This document shows, piece by piece, positions 53,962-62,390 of a stretch of 64,000 bases of DNA (position 1 is its first letter; every line of letters starts with the position of its first letter). The notes below the pieces were generated by a model that saw only the letters and a program-made list of their open reading frames with translations, was not told the DNA's origin and did no database searches. The stretch covers positions 1 through 64,000 of the forward strand of contig NZ_JAOWLB010000009.1 in the NCBI RefSeq assembly GCF_025751555.1. Reading direction: 5' to 3'. The position numbers and the translations under genes are program-made. This stretch comes from Ruegeria aquimaris. GTDB taxonomy: Bacteria; Pseudomonadota; Alphaproteobacteria; Rhodobacterales; Rhodobacteraceae.

Positions 53962-54459
53962 TCAGCCCCCCAGCTTGCGCGCCTTGCGCAGCAGCATGTC
54001 GCGTTTGACCTTGCTGAGATTGTCGAAATACATCCGCCCGTTCAGGTGATCAATCTGGTGTTGCACGCTGGTCGCCTCGATGCCGACAAAATCGCGCCGG
54101 TCGACCTGCCCCTGTTCGTTCAGGAACCGCACCGTCACCGCACGCGGGCGCTTCAGCTTTGCCGAGACGCCGGGCAGGTTGGGGCTCGCCTCGTCATGTT
54201 CGCGCAGCTCGACCGAGGCATGCAGGATCTCGGGGTTGGCCATCCGAACCGCACGGCCCCGCTCGGACGAGCCATCGACCACCGCCAATCGCAGCATCAC
54301 CCCGATCTGTGGCGCGGCCAGGCCCACGCCCGGCATCGCCTCCATCGTGTCGATCATGTCGTTCCAGATGGCGCGGATCTCGTCGGTGATCTCGCTCACC
54401 TCGGCGGCGCGGCTGCGCAGGTGCTTGTCGGGCCAGGGCAGACAACGACGGACGGTCAT
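53962..54459 (-). CDS. Peptide deformylase paralogue lacking active-site residues
   Basis: This 165-residue protein has the deformylase fold and motif 1 [10 protein letters not shown] (44-53). Motif 2 EGCLS is replaced by EASPN, so the metal-binding Cys becomes Ser92. Motif 3 HExxH is replaced by H134-Q135-I-D-H138, losing the catalytic Glu. Without Cys and Glu it should not deformylate peptides. It overlaps the next def gene by four bases and lies directly before fmt, so it is co-made with the others. It may be a regulatory, ribosome-binding or different-metal protein. Confidence 0.9.
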   Translation of the reverse strand: MTVRRCLPWPDKHLRSRAAEVSEITDEIRAIWNDMIDTMEAMPGVGLAAPQIGVMLRLAVVDGSSERGRAVRMANPEILHASVELREHDEASPNLPGVSAKLKRPRAVTVRFLNEQGQVDRRDFVGIEATSVQHQIDHLNGRMYFDNLSKVKRDMLLRKARKLGG

Positions 54460-54953
54460 GGACGGTTTCCCTCATATTCGGACAGCATGGCAGCACGCGC
54501 TTGCGGGTCCAGATGATCCAGCGTGACGACCCCGTTCAGATGGTCGAATTCGTGCTGGATGCAGCGCGCCTCGAACCCGTCGAAATCGGCCATGTGAATG
54601 TCGCCCTCGGGCGCGGTCCATTGCACGGTTACCGCCTTGGGCCGGGTGACGGGCACCGAGAGGCCGGGGATCGACAGGCAGGCCTCCTCCATCTCGACCG
54701 GCACCCGCTCGGCGGCCATGATCACCGGGTTGATCATCGCCATCGGGCTGGGCGCGCCCTCTTTCCAGCCGACATCCATGACGAAAAACCGCTGCATCAC
54801 GCCCACCTGCGGCGCGGCCAGCCCGCGCCCCTTGGCGGCATACATGGTGTCGAACATGTCGCGGATCAGATCGTCGGGCACGATCCCCTCGACCGGCGCA
54901 CAACGCCGCGACAAGCGCGCATCGGGCCAGGTCAGGATCGGCAGGACACTCAC
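54456..54953 (-). CDS. Peptide deformylase, second paralogue
   Basis: This 165-residue enzyme starts at GTG, overlapping the stop of the previous gene (GTGA). Motif 1 is GRGLAAPQVG (42-51), motif 2 is EACLS (90-94) with Ala for Gly but the Cys kept, and motif 3 is QHEFDHLNG (133-141), with both His and Glu present. It is predicted to be active on formyl-methionine peptides, but the EACLS variant may alter activity. It ends 18 residues shorter at the basic C-terminus than the first copy. Confidence 0.92.
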   Translation of the reverse strand: MSVLPILTWPDARLSRRCAPVEGIVPDDLIRDMFDTMYAAKGRGLAAPQVGVMQRFFVMDVGWKEGAPSPMAMINPVIMAAERVPVEMEEACLSIPGLSVPVTRPKAVTVQWTAPEGDIHMADFDGFEARCIQHEFDHLNGVVTLDHLDPQARAAMLSEYEGNRP

Positions 54954-55468
54954 ACCCGGGCCCGCTCGCGCTTCAGCTTTTGCATCTTGCGGGTGATCAT
55001 CTGGCGTTTCAGCGGCTTGAGGTAGTCGATGAACAGCTTGCCATCCAGATGGTCGATCTCATGCTGCACGCAAGTGGCCCAGAGCCCGTCAAAGGTCTCG
55101 CTTTGCAATTTGCCGTCGCGGTCGATCCATTCGACATCCACCACCTTGGGGCGGGTCACCTCGGCATATTGCTCGGGGATCGACAGGCAGCCTTCCTCGT
55201 AAACATTGGTCTCGTCCGAGGCGGCCACCACGCGCGGGTTGAACATCACCAGCGGGCGGGCGGCAGCACCCTCTTCCTTGACGCAATCCAACACGATCAA
55301 GCGGTCGAGCACACCGATCTGCGGCGCTGCCAGGCCGATGCCCGGCGCGTCATACATGGTCTCCAGCATGTCGTCGGCCAGCGCCCGCAATTCGTCCGAG
55401 ATATCGGCCACGGGCGCGCAGACCTTTTTCAGGCGCGGATCGGGATGAATGAGAATAGCACGTTTCAT
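54950..55468 (-). CDS. def: Peptide deformylase, canonical copy
   Basis: This 172-residue enzyme has all three motifs: [10 protein letters not shown] (43-52), EEGCLS (91-96) and QHEIDHLDG (135-143). The C-terminus is strongly basic (RKMQKLKRERARV), as in type 1 deformylases that bind the ribosome. It removes the formyl group from new proteins and is the essential copy by inference. It is first of the transcript def-def2-def3-fmt, all joined by four-base overlaps. Confidence 0.96.
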   Translation of the reverse strand: MKRAILIHPDPRLKKVCAPVADISDELRALADDMLETMYDAPGIGLAAPQIGVLDRLIVLDCVKEEGAAARPLVMFNPRVVAASDETNVYEEGCLSIPEQYAEVTRPKVVDVEWIDRDGKLQSETFDGLWATCVQHEIDHLDGKLFIDYLKPLKRQMITRKMQKLKRERARV

Positions 55469-55567
55469 GGTCCCGATTTAGGCGATTGCCCGCCCTGCTG
55501 CAACGCCCCTTGCGCATGGCGGCAAACTGGCTAGCCTCTGGCCGACCAGATGACCCCGGAGACAGAC

Positions 55568-56740
55568 ATGAGCTTTGACGACCTGATCGACCGCCGCGGA
55601 ACCTTTTGTTCGAAATGGGACATGATGGAGCCCATCTATGGCGTGCCCGCCCAGGACGGGCTGGCCATGTGGGTCGCCGACATGGATTTCCGCGCACCCG
55701 ATCACGTGCTGGCCAAGCTGCGCGAGATGACCGACCATGGCGTGCTGGGCTACGTCAACTATGACAAACCTTATACCGATGCGATCCGCTGGTGGATGCG
55801 CAGCCGCCACGACTGGGATGTGGCGCCCGAGGCGATATTTACCACCACCGGGCTGGTGAACGGGGTCGGCATGTGCCTTGACACCTATACCCAGCCGGGC
55901 GACGGGATCGTGCTGTTCACTCCGGTCTATCACGCCTTTGCCAAGGTGATCCGCAATGCGGGCCGGCAGGTGGTGGAATGCCAGATGGTCAACACCGATG
56001 GCCGGTACGAGATGGATTTCGCGGCCTATGACGCGCAGATGACCGGCAACGAGCGCATGTTGATCCTCTGCTCGCCGCACAATCCCGGCGGCCGGGTCTG
56101 GACACAGGAGGAGCTGCGCGCCGTAGCCGATTTCGCCAAGCGGCACGACCTTTTGCTGCTGTCAGACGAAATCCACCATGACCTGGTCTATCCGGGACAC
56201 ACCCATATCCCGATGCCGAATGCGGCCCCCGATGTCGTCGACCGGTTGTTGATGCTGACCGCACCCTCCAAGACCTTCAACATCGCGGGCCTGCATACCG
56301 GGCAGGTGATCATCCCCGACCCCGAACTGCGTGGACGTTTCGCCAAGCGGATGGCCGCGCTCTCTCTGGCACCGAACTCGACCGGGCAGATGGCGACGCT
56401 GACCGCCTATTCGCCCGAGGGGGCGGAATGGGTCGACGGGCTGCTGGCCTATCTGGACGAGAACCGGCGCCTGTTCGACAACGCCATCGCGGCGATCCCC
56501 GGTCTGCGCTCGATGCCGCTCGAGGCGACCTATCTCGCCTGGGTGGATTTCTCCGGCACCGGCATGGAGCGGGCCGAGTTCACCGAACGGGTCGAACAGC
56601 AGGCCAGGATCGCGGTGAACCACGGCACCAGCTTTGGCACCGGTGGTGAAAGCTTCTTGCGTTTCAACCTGGGCACCCAACGGGCCCGGATCGAAGAGGC
56701 GATCGACCGGCTGAACCAAGCCTTTGGCGATTTACAATAG
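55568..56740 (+). CDS. MalY/PatB-type PLP-dependent lyase (cystathionine beta-lyase class)
   Basis: This 390-residue class I aminotransferase-fold protein has the MalY/PatB start DLIDRRGTFCSKWDMM, substrate-site MWVADMDFRAPDHVL, HNPGGRVW and the PLP lysine K235 in LTAPSKTFNIAGLHTG. It should cleave C-S bonds of cystathionine-like compounds. GGAG seven bases before 55568 decides the start over 55550. A 10-bp hairpin follows at 56754. Confidence 0.9.
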   Translation: MSFDDLIDRRGTFCSKWDMMEPIYGVPAQDGLAMWVADMDFRAPDHVLAKLREMTDHGVLGYVNYDKPYTDAIRWWMRSRHDWDVAPEAIFTTTGLVNGVGMCLDTYTQPGDGIVLFTPVYHAFAKVIRNAGRQVVECQMVNTDGRYEMDFAAYDAQMTGNERMLILCSPHNPGGRVWTQEELRAVADFAKRHDLLLLSDEIHHDLVYPGHTHIPMPNAAPDVVDRLLMLTAPSKTFNIAGLHTGQVIIPDPELRGRFAKRMAALSLAPNSTGQMATLTAYSPEGAEWVDGLLAYLDENRRLFDNAIAAIPGLRSMPLEATYLAWVDFSGTGMERAEFTERVEQQARIAVNHGTSFGTGGESFLRFNLGTQRARIEEAIDRLNQAFGDLQ

Positions 56741-56753
56741 CAATGACGTGGCT

Positions 56754-56783
56754 CTTCGCCGCGTTTTACCCAGCGCGGCGAAG
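56754..56783. terminator. Bidirectional terminator-like hairpin
   Basis: CTTCGCCGCG and CGCGGCGAAG form a perfect 10-bp stem with a 10-base loop between two convergent genes ending at 56740 and 56791. U-runs are poor on both sides. Confidence 0.6.
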
Positions 56784-56790
56784 GGTGCAC

Positions 56791-57141
56791 TCACCCCTTG
56801 CCAATAAGACCGGCAGGCGCGTCAGGCGATCGGGCGAAGTCGAGCGGCGCCCGGTCCATTGCCAGCGTGTGCCGCTTGAACTCGTAGATCATCTCGCCGC
56901 CCTCGGCGCCCGAGGCCACGATCAGGCATTGATAGAGCAGGTTCGGCCCCTCATAGATATCGACCAACCCGCGCAAGGGCGGCGTGCTCTCTGCCTCGAC
57001 TGCAAACCCGTCGCGCCACAGGCGCAACACCGTATACAGCATCCCATCCTGTTCGACGCGCAGGCGGCTGATCCTCTTGAGCCCGGATATCCGGGCCGCA
57101 GCCAGACCTTCGCTGATCTCCTTGGAAACGTAGGTACTCAT
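56791..57141 (-). CDS. Hypothetical protein, 116 residues
   Basis: It begins MSTYVSKEISEGLAAARISG and continues LKRISRLRVEQDGMLYTVLR, then FAVEAESTPPLRGLVDIYEG and LIVASGAEGGEMIYEFKRHT. There is no signal peptide, helix repeat or known motif. The GGATCC-preceded ATG at 57141 with GAGGATCC upstream is the chosen start. It converges on the MalY-type gene and is divergent from the GHR gene at 57346. Family not identified; similar proteins appear typical of roseobacters only by impression. Confidence 0.65.
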   Translation of the reverse strand: MSTYVSKEISEGLAAARISGLKRISRLRVEQDGMLYTVLRLWRDGFAVEAESTPPLRGLVDIYEGPNLLYQCLIVASGAEGGEMIYEFKRHTLAMDRAPLDFARSPDAPAGLIGKG

Positions 57142-57345
57142 TGGATCCTCCTCGCGCGTGCCACAAGGGTGTCTCGGCAATTGTAAAAAACAAGCAAAGT
57201 TTTTGCTGCCAAGATGTTGTTTTCTGTTGTGAGTGGCGGCGGGGCATCAGGGGATGTGCGTCAGTGCATAGAGCCTGCGCGTCTTTGGCGTGGCCAATCC
57301 ACCGGCTCGACCCTAGGTTTCAGGTAGCAAAAAGCGGAGGCCGAC

Positions 57346-58335
57346 ATGGGACAGCTGGTTGACGGAGTGTGGCAGGATGTCTGGTACGACACCAAGTCCA
57401 CTGGTGGATCCTTCCGCCGGAGCGAGGCCGGATTCCGCAACTGGATCACCCCCGACGGCTCGGTCGGCCCGACAGGTTCAGGCGGTTTTGCCGCCGCCTC
57501 GGGGCGCTATCACCTCTATGTCAGCCTTGCTTGCCCCTGGGCTCATAGGACGTTGATCTTTCGCGCAATCAAGGGGTTGCATAATCATATCGGGGTCTCG
57601 GTTGTTCATCCGGACATGCTGGAAAACGGCTGGTCCTTTGACAAGGACCGCGATGGGGCAACCGGCGACCAGCTCTATGGGCTTGAATTTGCGCATCAAC
57701 TCTATACGCGCGTCGACCCGACCTATTCAGGCCGGGTGACGGTCCCGATCCTGTGGGATACCGAGCGTCAGACCATCGTGTCCAACGAGAGCTCTGAAAT
57801 CATCCGGATGTTCAACTCTGCCTTCGACAGGATCACCGGGAACACCGACGATTACTGGCCCGAGGCCGCCCGTGACGAGATCGAGGAGATCAATGCGCGG
57901 ATCTACGATACGGTCAACAATGGCGTCTACAAATGTGGATTTTCCACGACTCAGGCGGCATATGACGCCGCCGTTCATCCGTTGTTCGACACGCTCGACT
58001 GGCTAGAAACGCGGCTGTCGCAAAATCGGTATCTGATGGGCGACCGCGTGACCGAAGCTGATTGGCGGCTGTTCACAACCTTGATCCGGTTTGACCCGGT
58101 GTATCACCTGCATTTCAAATGCAACCGCCGCCGGTTGACCGACTATCCCAACCTGTGGGCCTATACCCGTGAACTCTATCAATGGCCCGGCGTCTCGGAG
58201 ACGGTCAACCTGGACCACATCGTGCGCCACTATCATTTCAGCCACGACAGCATCAATCCACACCGGATCATTCCGATCAACCCGCAACTCGACTATCTCG
58301 CGCCGCATGGCCGCGATCAGCGTCCCGTCGCATAA
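57346..58335 (+). CDS. Glutathionyl-hydroquinone reductase (xi-class GST)
   Basis: This 329-residue protein matches the YqjG/PcpF family. The active-site C63 lies in VSLACPWAHRTLIFRA, then VVHPDMLENGWSF, TVPILWDTERQTIVSNESSE and the C-terminal VTEADWRLFTTLIRFDPVYH. It removes glutathione from glutathionyl-hydroquinones, rescuing quinones trapped as conjugates. GGAGG eight bases before the ATG supports the start. Its last codons overlap the convergent receiver-like gene by 19 bases. Confidence 0.94.
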   Translation: MGQLVDGVWQDVWYDTKSTGGSFRRSEAGFRNWITPDGSVGPTGSGGFAAASGRYHLYVSLACPWAHRTLIFRAIKGLHNHIGVSVVHPDMLENGWSFDKDRDGATGDQLYGLEFAHQLYTRVDPTYSGRVTVPILWDTERQTIVSNESSEIIRMFNSAFDRITGNTDDYWPEAARDEIEEINARIYDTVNNGVYKCGFSTTQAAYDAAVHPLFDTLDWLETRLSQNRYLMGDRVTEADWRLFTTLIRFDPVYHLHFKCNRRRLTDYPNLWAYTRELYQWPGVSETVNLDHIVRHYHFSHDSINPHRIIPINPQLDYLAPHGRDQRPVA

Positions 58336-58679
58336 TGTTCGACCATCGCTGCCAAATCCTCGGGCGGGGTATCGCCATGGATATATGCGCATGCGTTGGG
58401 GCTGTGAGCGAATATCGAGCCATCGGAAAAGAAGGTCGTGTTGGTCACGAAGATAACGCGCGCCTGTGGTTGACGATAGCTCGCAAAATCCGCAACCGCC
58501 AAGGCGCTGCCCTGCGCAAGAACCAGATCCAGAACGATGATCTCGAACTCGCTACGGTACAACGCCAGGATTGCGTCTTCTTGTGACTGGACAAGCGCGA
58601 CCTCGGCCCCTTGCCGCTGCAAGTGGCGTTGCCAGAGCTCTCCCAACTCCGGGTTACTTTCTACAATCAGCACATTCAT
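58317..58679 (-). CDS. Degenerate receiver-domain protein
   Basis: This 120-residue protein has the receiver fold and begins MNVLIVESNPELGELWQRHL. The phospho-acceptor is D51 in IIVLDLVL, and a Thr/Ser switch is present in IFVTN. The acidic pair that coordinates Mg is E7-S8 instead of DD, and the switch Lys is replaced around H101 in AYIHGD. Phosphorylation is therefore doubtful. There is no output domain. It is convergent with the GHR gene and divergent from cobC. The start at 58679 is at the conserved MNVLIVE. Confidence 0.8.
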   Translation of the reverse strand: MNVLIVESNPELGELWQRHLQRQGAEVALVQSQEDAILALYRSEFEIIVLDLVLAQGSALAVADFASYRQPQARVIFVTNTTFFSDGSIFAHSPNACAYIHGDTPPEDLAAMVEHYATGR

Positions 58680-58860
58680 AACAGCTAACCTGGCACGTAT
58701 TTTGGTGTCATACATGGTGCCGTCCCCAAGCACCGTGATCTGATCAAATGTTTTACAAATTGTTAACACTCGGCAAGCCAGCTTGGAAGACATGCAACCA
58801 TCTTGAGCTTTGCCTAGAAATCCGCTTCAAGCTGAATGCCAAGCCGGGACAATGTGAAGA

Positions 58861-59850
58861 ATGAAATCCGAACTTGCTGCATCGCCACAAACGGGTGAAG
58901 AGTTAACCGATCCGCGCGCCCGCCGTGACCATGGCGGCGGGTTGGATCACGCCATCCGGCGGTTCGGAGGCGCGCGCCAACAATGGATCGACCTTTCCAC
59001 CGGAATCAATCCCGTTCCCTACCCTTTGGGCGCGCTTGCGGCTGAAGATTGGGCCGCGCTGCCTGACCACGGTGCATTTTCCCAACTGACAGCCGCCGCC
59101 CGCAGGTTCTGGGGCGTTCCCGATGGTGCCGCGATCCTGCCAGCGCCCGGAGCCTCGGCGCTGATCGCACGCATTCCGGCTCTGATGAAACCCGGAAAGG
59201 TGCACATCACGACACCAACCTACAATGAACATGCCGCAGCATTCTCGGCACATGGCTGGCAGGTCACGGAGAGCGGCAAGGCCGACGCACGGGTCGTTGT
59301 TCACCCGAACAATCCGGACGGCCGCTGGTGGACTCCCGCAGACACGGATGCGCCGCTCAGCGTGATCGATGAAAGTTTCTGTGATGTCGTGCCGGAGGCG
59401 ACCATGATCCACCTGGCAGAACGCCCCGGCACGATCGTGCTAAAAAGCTTCGGAAAGTTCTGGGGGTTGGCCGGATTGCGGCTGGGTTTTGCCATTGCCC
59501 GGCCCGACACCATCGCAAGGCTGAACGACATGACCGGGCCTTGGGCTGTCTCTGGCCCGGCCTTGCGCATCGGTGCGCGCGCGCTGGACGATCTGGATTG
59601 GGCAAAGGAAACCCGGCAGCGACTGACCCGTGACGCCAACCGTCTTGACGCGGTGATGACCGCACGTGGCGCGGCCCTGATCGGCGGAACCAGCCTCTTT
59701 CGGCTGTACCATGTCGACAACGCCGCAGAGTGGCAGGAACGGCTGGCCCGGGTCCAGATCTGGAGCCGGATCTTTCCCTATTCCGACCATTTTCTGCGCC
59801 TTGGCCTGCCTCCGGCCAACGGTTGGCGACAGCTGGAGAGCGCATTGTGA
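58861..59850 (+). CDS. cobC: L-threonine-O-3-phosphate decarboxylase
   Basis: This 329-residue PLP enzyme makes (R)-1-amino-2-propanol O-phosphate for the cobalamin nucleotide loop. Motifs include [35 protein letters not shown], and the PLP lysine in [16 protein letters not shown] with K199. It begins [20 protein letters not shown]. It overlaps cbiB by four bases (GTGA) and works directly with it. The upstream 181 bases have no confirmed cobalamin riboswitch. Confidence 0.9.
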   Translation: MKSELAASPQTGEELTDPRARRDHGGGLDHAIRRFGGARQQWIDLSTGINPVPYPLGALAAEDWAALPDHGAFSQLTAAARRFWGVPDGAAILPAPGASALIARIPALMKPGKVHITTPTYNEHAAAFSAHGWQVTESGKADARVVVHPNNPDGRWWTPADTDAPLSVIDESFCDVVPEATMIHLAERPGTIVLKSFGKFWGLAGLRLGFAIARPDTIARLNDMTGPWAVSGPALRIGARALDDLDWAKETRQRLTRDANRLDAVMTARGAALIGGTSLFRLYHVDNAAEWQERLARVQIWSRIFPYSDHFLRLGLPPANGWRQLESAL

Positions 59851-60767
59851 CAACCCCGATGCTCCTCGGTTTTGCCATGCTGCTGGACGCCGCGTTCGGT
59901 GAACCCGAGTGGCTATGGTCACGAATCAAACACCCGGCCGTCCTGATCGGCAACATCGTCTCGACCCTCGATCAGGAATTGAACGAGGGAGAGCACAAGC
60001 GCCTGAAGGGCCTAGCCCTCACCATCATTCTGTCGCTGGGTGCATTGTCGGTCGGCGCGATCCTGTCGCTGTTGGGACCCTTAGCCGAGGTCCTGGCCTG
60101 CGCCATACTGCTGGCACAGCGATCGTTGGCGACACATGTGGCCGACGTTGCCGATGCATTGCGCCTGTCCCTGCCCGAAGCTCGCCGCAGCGTCGCGCGC
60201 ATCGTATCCCGGGACACCGCGGCAATGACCGAACCGCAAGTCGCGCGTTCGGCTATTGAAAGCGCCGCCGAAAACCTCAGTGACGGTGTGATAGCGCCCG
60301 CATTCTGGTTTCTGATCGGTGGTTTGCCGGGTCTTCTGCTCTACAAGACCATCAACACCGCCGACAGCATGATCGGCTACATGAACGAGAAATACATCCA
60401 ATTCGGCTGGGCTGCTGCAAAACTCGACGATCTGCTGAACCTGATCCCGGCTCGCCTGACCTGCCTGATGATCATGGGATTGTCAAACAACTGGCGCCAA
60501 TGGCGCGGGATCGTCGAGGATGCCGAACGCCACGTCTCGCCAAACGCGGGCTGGCCCGAAGCCGCCATGGCGCGCGCCCTGGGGGTGGCCCTTGCAGGTC
60601 CGCGCAGTTATCATGGGCAAATCCGCCATCTCGCCTGGGTCAACGAGGACGGGCGCAAGGAAATCGGCCCGCGTGAGATCGAGCGCGCGGTGACGCTGCT
60701 ATGGCAGGTCTGGGCACTGGCCTTGGGTCTGACCTTGACGCTGGTGGCGCTGGCGGCGATCTTCTGA
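59847..60767 (+). CDS. cbiB: Adenosylcobinamide-phosphate synthase
   Basis: This 306-residue integral membrane enzyme attaches aminopropanol phosphate to adenosylcobyric acid. It starts at GTG, overlapping cobC (GTGA). Family motifs are [20 protein letters not shown] near 13-32, the metal or phosphate region [20 protein letters not shown] near 138-157, and [14 protein letters not shown] near 170-183. The gene is called cobD in Pseudomonas naming. The rest of the cobalamin pathway is not here, apart from the PduO-type transferase at 5278. Confidence 0.94.
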   Translation: MTTPMLLGFAMLLDAAFGEPEWLWSRIKHPAVLIGNIVSTLDQELNEGEHKRLKGLALTIILSLGALSVGAILSLLGPLAEVLACAILLAQRSLATHVADVADALRLSLPEARRSVARIVSRDTAAMTEPQVARSAIESAAENLSDGVIAPAFWFLIGGLPGLLLYKTINTADSMIGYMNEKYIQFGWAAAKLDDLLNLIPARLTCLMIMGLSNNWRQWRGIVEDAERHVSPNAGWPEAAMARALGVALAGPRSYHGQIRHLAWVNEDGRKEIGPREIERAVTLLWQVWALALGLTLTLVALAAIF

Positions 60768-60798
60768 TCGTATTCAAGGACCAAACCAACAGGACATC

Positions 60799-61962
60799 AT
60801 GCGCATTCTTCCCCAGATCATGGCCGCTATTGTGCTGGCCTCTCCGGCGCTGGCACAATGTGGGGGCGGTTTTTCAAGCTTTGTCGATGGTCTCAAGGCC
60901 GAAGCTGTTTCGATGGGCCATGACCCGGCGCTGGTCGACCGCTTCTTTCAGGGCGCGGCGCAGGACGCCAAGGTGCTCAAGGCCGACCGCGCGCAGGGCG
61001 TGTTCCAGAAACCCTTTGTCGAATTCTCGCGCCGTCTGATCTCGCAAAACCGGCTCGATACCGGCAAGGCGATGGGCCGCAAATATGATGCGGTGTTCGA
61101 CCGGATCGAGGCGGAATACGGCGTGTCGCGGGGCGTGCTTTTGGCGTTCTGGGCGTTCGAGACCGATTTCGGCGGCTATCAGGGCGATTTCAACACCCGC
61201 AACGCGCTGGTCACGCTGGCGCATGATTGCCGCCGGCCCGAGTTGTTCCGACCGCAGATCTTTGCTGCGATCGAGCTTTACAGCCATGGCGATTTCGACC
61301 CCGCCCGCACCACCGGTGCATGGGCGGGCGAGATCGGCATGGTGCAGATGCTGCCGCGCGATATCCTTGAAAACGGTGTCGATGGCGATGGCGACGGGCA
61401 CGTGACCCTCAAGACCTCGGCGCCGGATGCGCTATTGTCGGGCGCGCGGATGCTGTCTCATCTGGGCTGGCGCGCGGGCGAACCCTGGCTGCAAGAGGTA
61501 AATGTGCCCGCACAAATGGACTGGTCGCTGAGCGGGCCGGGCAAGCCGCGTTCAGCGGCAGAGTGGCAGGCGATGGGCGTGCGCCCGCGCGCGGGCGACC
61601 TCGCCGACCTGCCCGCCTCGCTGATCCTGCCGCAGGGTCACAAGGGGCCGGCCTTCCTCGCCTATCCGAATTTCGACGTCTATTTCGAATGGAACCAGAG
61701 CTTTGTCTACGTGCTGACAGCGGCCTATTTCGCCACACGGCTGGAGGGCGGGCAGGTCTATGACGCAGGTACCCCCGCGTCCGGGCTGGACGGCGCGGGA
61801 ATGAAGGCGCTGCAGCAGAAGCTGCAAGCGCGCGGCCATGACGTGGGCAAGATCGACGGCATCCTGGGCGCGGGCACACGGGCTGCGGTCCAGGCCGAAC
61901 AGGCCCGGCTGGGCCTGCCCGCCGATGCCTGGCCCACGGCGGAACTGCTGAACCGCTTGTGA
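60799..61962 (+). CDS. Lytic murein transglycosylase (MltB family) with peptidoglycan-binding domain
   Basis: This 387-residue protein has a signal peptide (MRILPQIMAAIVLASPALA) and an MltB-type catalytic domain: E121 lies in AFWAFETDFGGYQGDFNTRN, and GEIGMVQMLPRDILENGVDG is the substrate groove. The C-terminal 60 residues (MKALQQKLQARGHDVGKIDG) are a PG_binding_1 domain. It cleaves glycan strands of peptidoglycan in the periplasm. It faces a periplasmic hypothetical on the other strand with a 9-base gap. Confidence 0.93.
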   Translation: MRILPQIMAAIVLASPALAQCGGGFSSFVDGLKAEAVSMGHDPALVDRFFQGAAQDAKVLKADRAQGVFQKPFVEFSRRLISQNRLDTGKAMGRKYDAVFDRIEAEYGVSRGVLLAFWAFETDFGGYQGDFNTRNALVTLAHDCRRPELFRPQIFAAIELYSHGDFDPARTTGAWAGEIGMVQMLPRDILENGVDGDGDGHVTLKTSAPDALLSGARMLSHLGWRAGEPWLQEVNVPAQMDWSLSGPGKPRSAAEWQAMGVRPRAGDLADLPASLILPQGHKGPAFLAYPNFDVYFEWNQSFVYVLTAAYFATRLEGGQVYDAGTPASGLDGAGMKALQQKLQARGHDVGKIDGILGAGTRAAVQAEQARLGLPADAWPTAELLNRL

Positions 61963-61971
61963 GAGGATAGC

Positions 61972-62334
61972 TCACTCTGGCCGGACCGGATACCTCTCAC
62001 CTTTCTCGGTGATCAGCAGCATCCGGGTGCCGTTCAGCACATAGAGGTCGCAGCGACCCAGACCGTTGCGGAAGCGGGTGCAGATGCTGCCATCCTCGGC
62101 GATATGATAGGTGCCGAATACGGTACCGCCGCCATTGGCCAGGGAATAGGTATAGGAAAACGACCCCCCCGCCGAATAGGTCGAGCGGCCATCGTCGTAG
62201 AAGGTCAGCGTGCGCCCGGCCAGCCCCGCCAACTCGGCAGCATTCAGGGGGCGGTCGCCCTCTTTCAGGCGCCATTCGGTGGCCATCAACGGTGTCGCGA
62301 CAAGGGTGCAGGCAAGGGCAAGGCGCAGGATCAT
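61972..62334 (-). CDS. Hypothetical secreted protein, 120 residues
   Basis: A signal peptide, MILRLALACTLVATPLMA, precedes TEWRLKEGDRPLNAAELAGL, then FYDDGRSTYSAGGSFSYTYS and ICTRFRNGLGRCDLYVL. Two cysteines could form a disulfide. The layout (short beta-rich domain after a signal) resembles roseobacter periplasmic proteins of unknown role. It is convergent with the transglycosylase gene and 56 bases after the start side of smc. Confidence 0.72.
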   Translation of the reverse strand: MILRLALACTLVATPLMATEWRLKEGDRPLNAAELAGLAGRTLTFYDDGRSTYSAGGSFSYTYSLANGGGTVFGTYHIAEDGSICTRFRNGLGRCDLYVLNGTRMLLITEKGERYPVRPE

Positions 62335-62390
62335 GGGCCAAACCTAGCCCGGCATCGCCCGCGCCCCCAGTCACGTTGCAGTGAGGCGGA

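Noticed and set aside
58680-58860. Possible cobalamin riboswitch before cobC
   Set aside because: GCCAAGCCGGGAC near 58840 slightly resembles a B12 box, but the 181 bases lack the other conserved helices as far as I can see, and the left part is the promoter side of the receiver gene.
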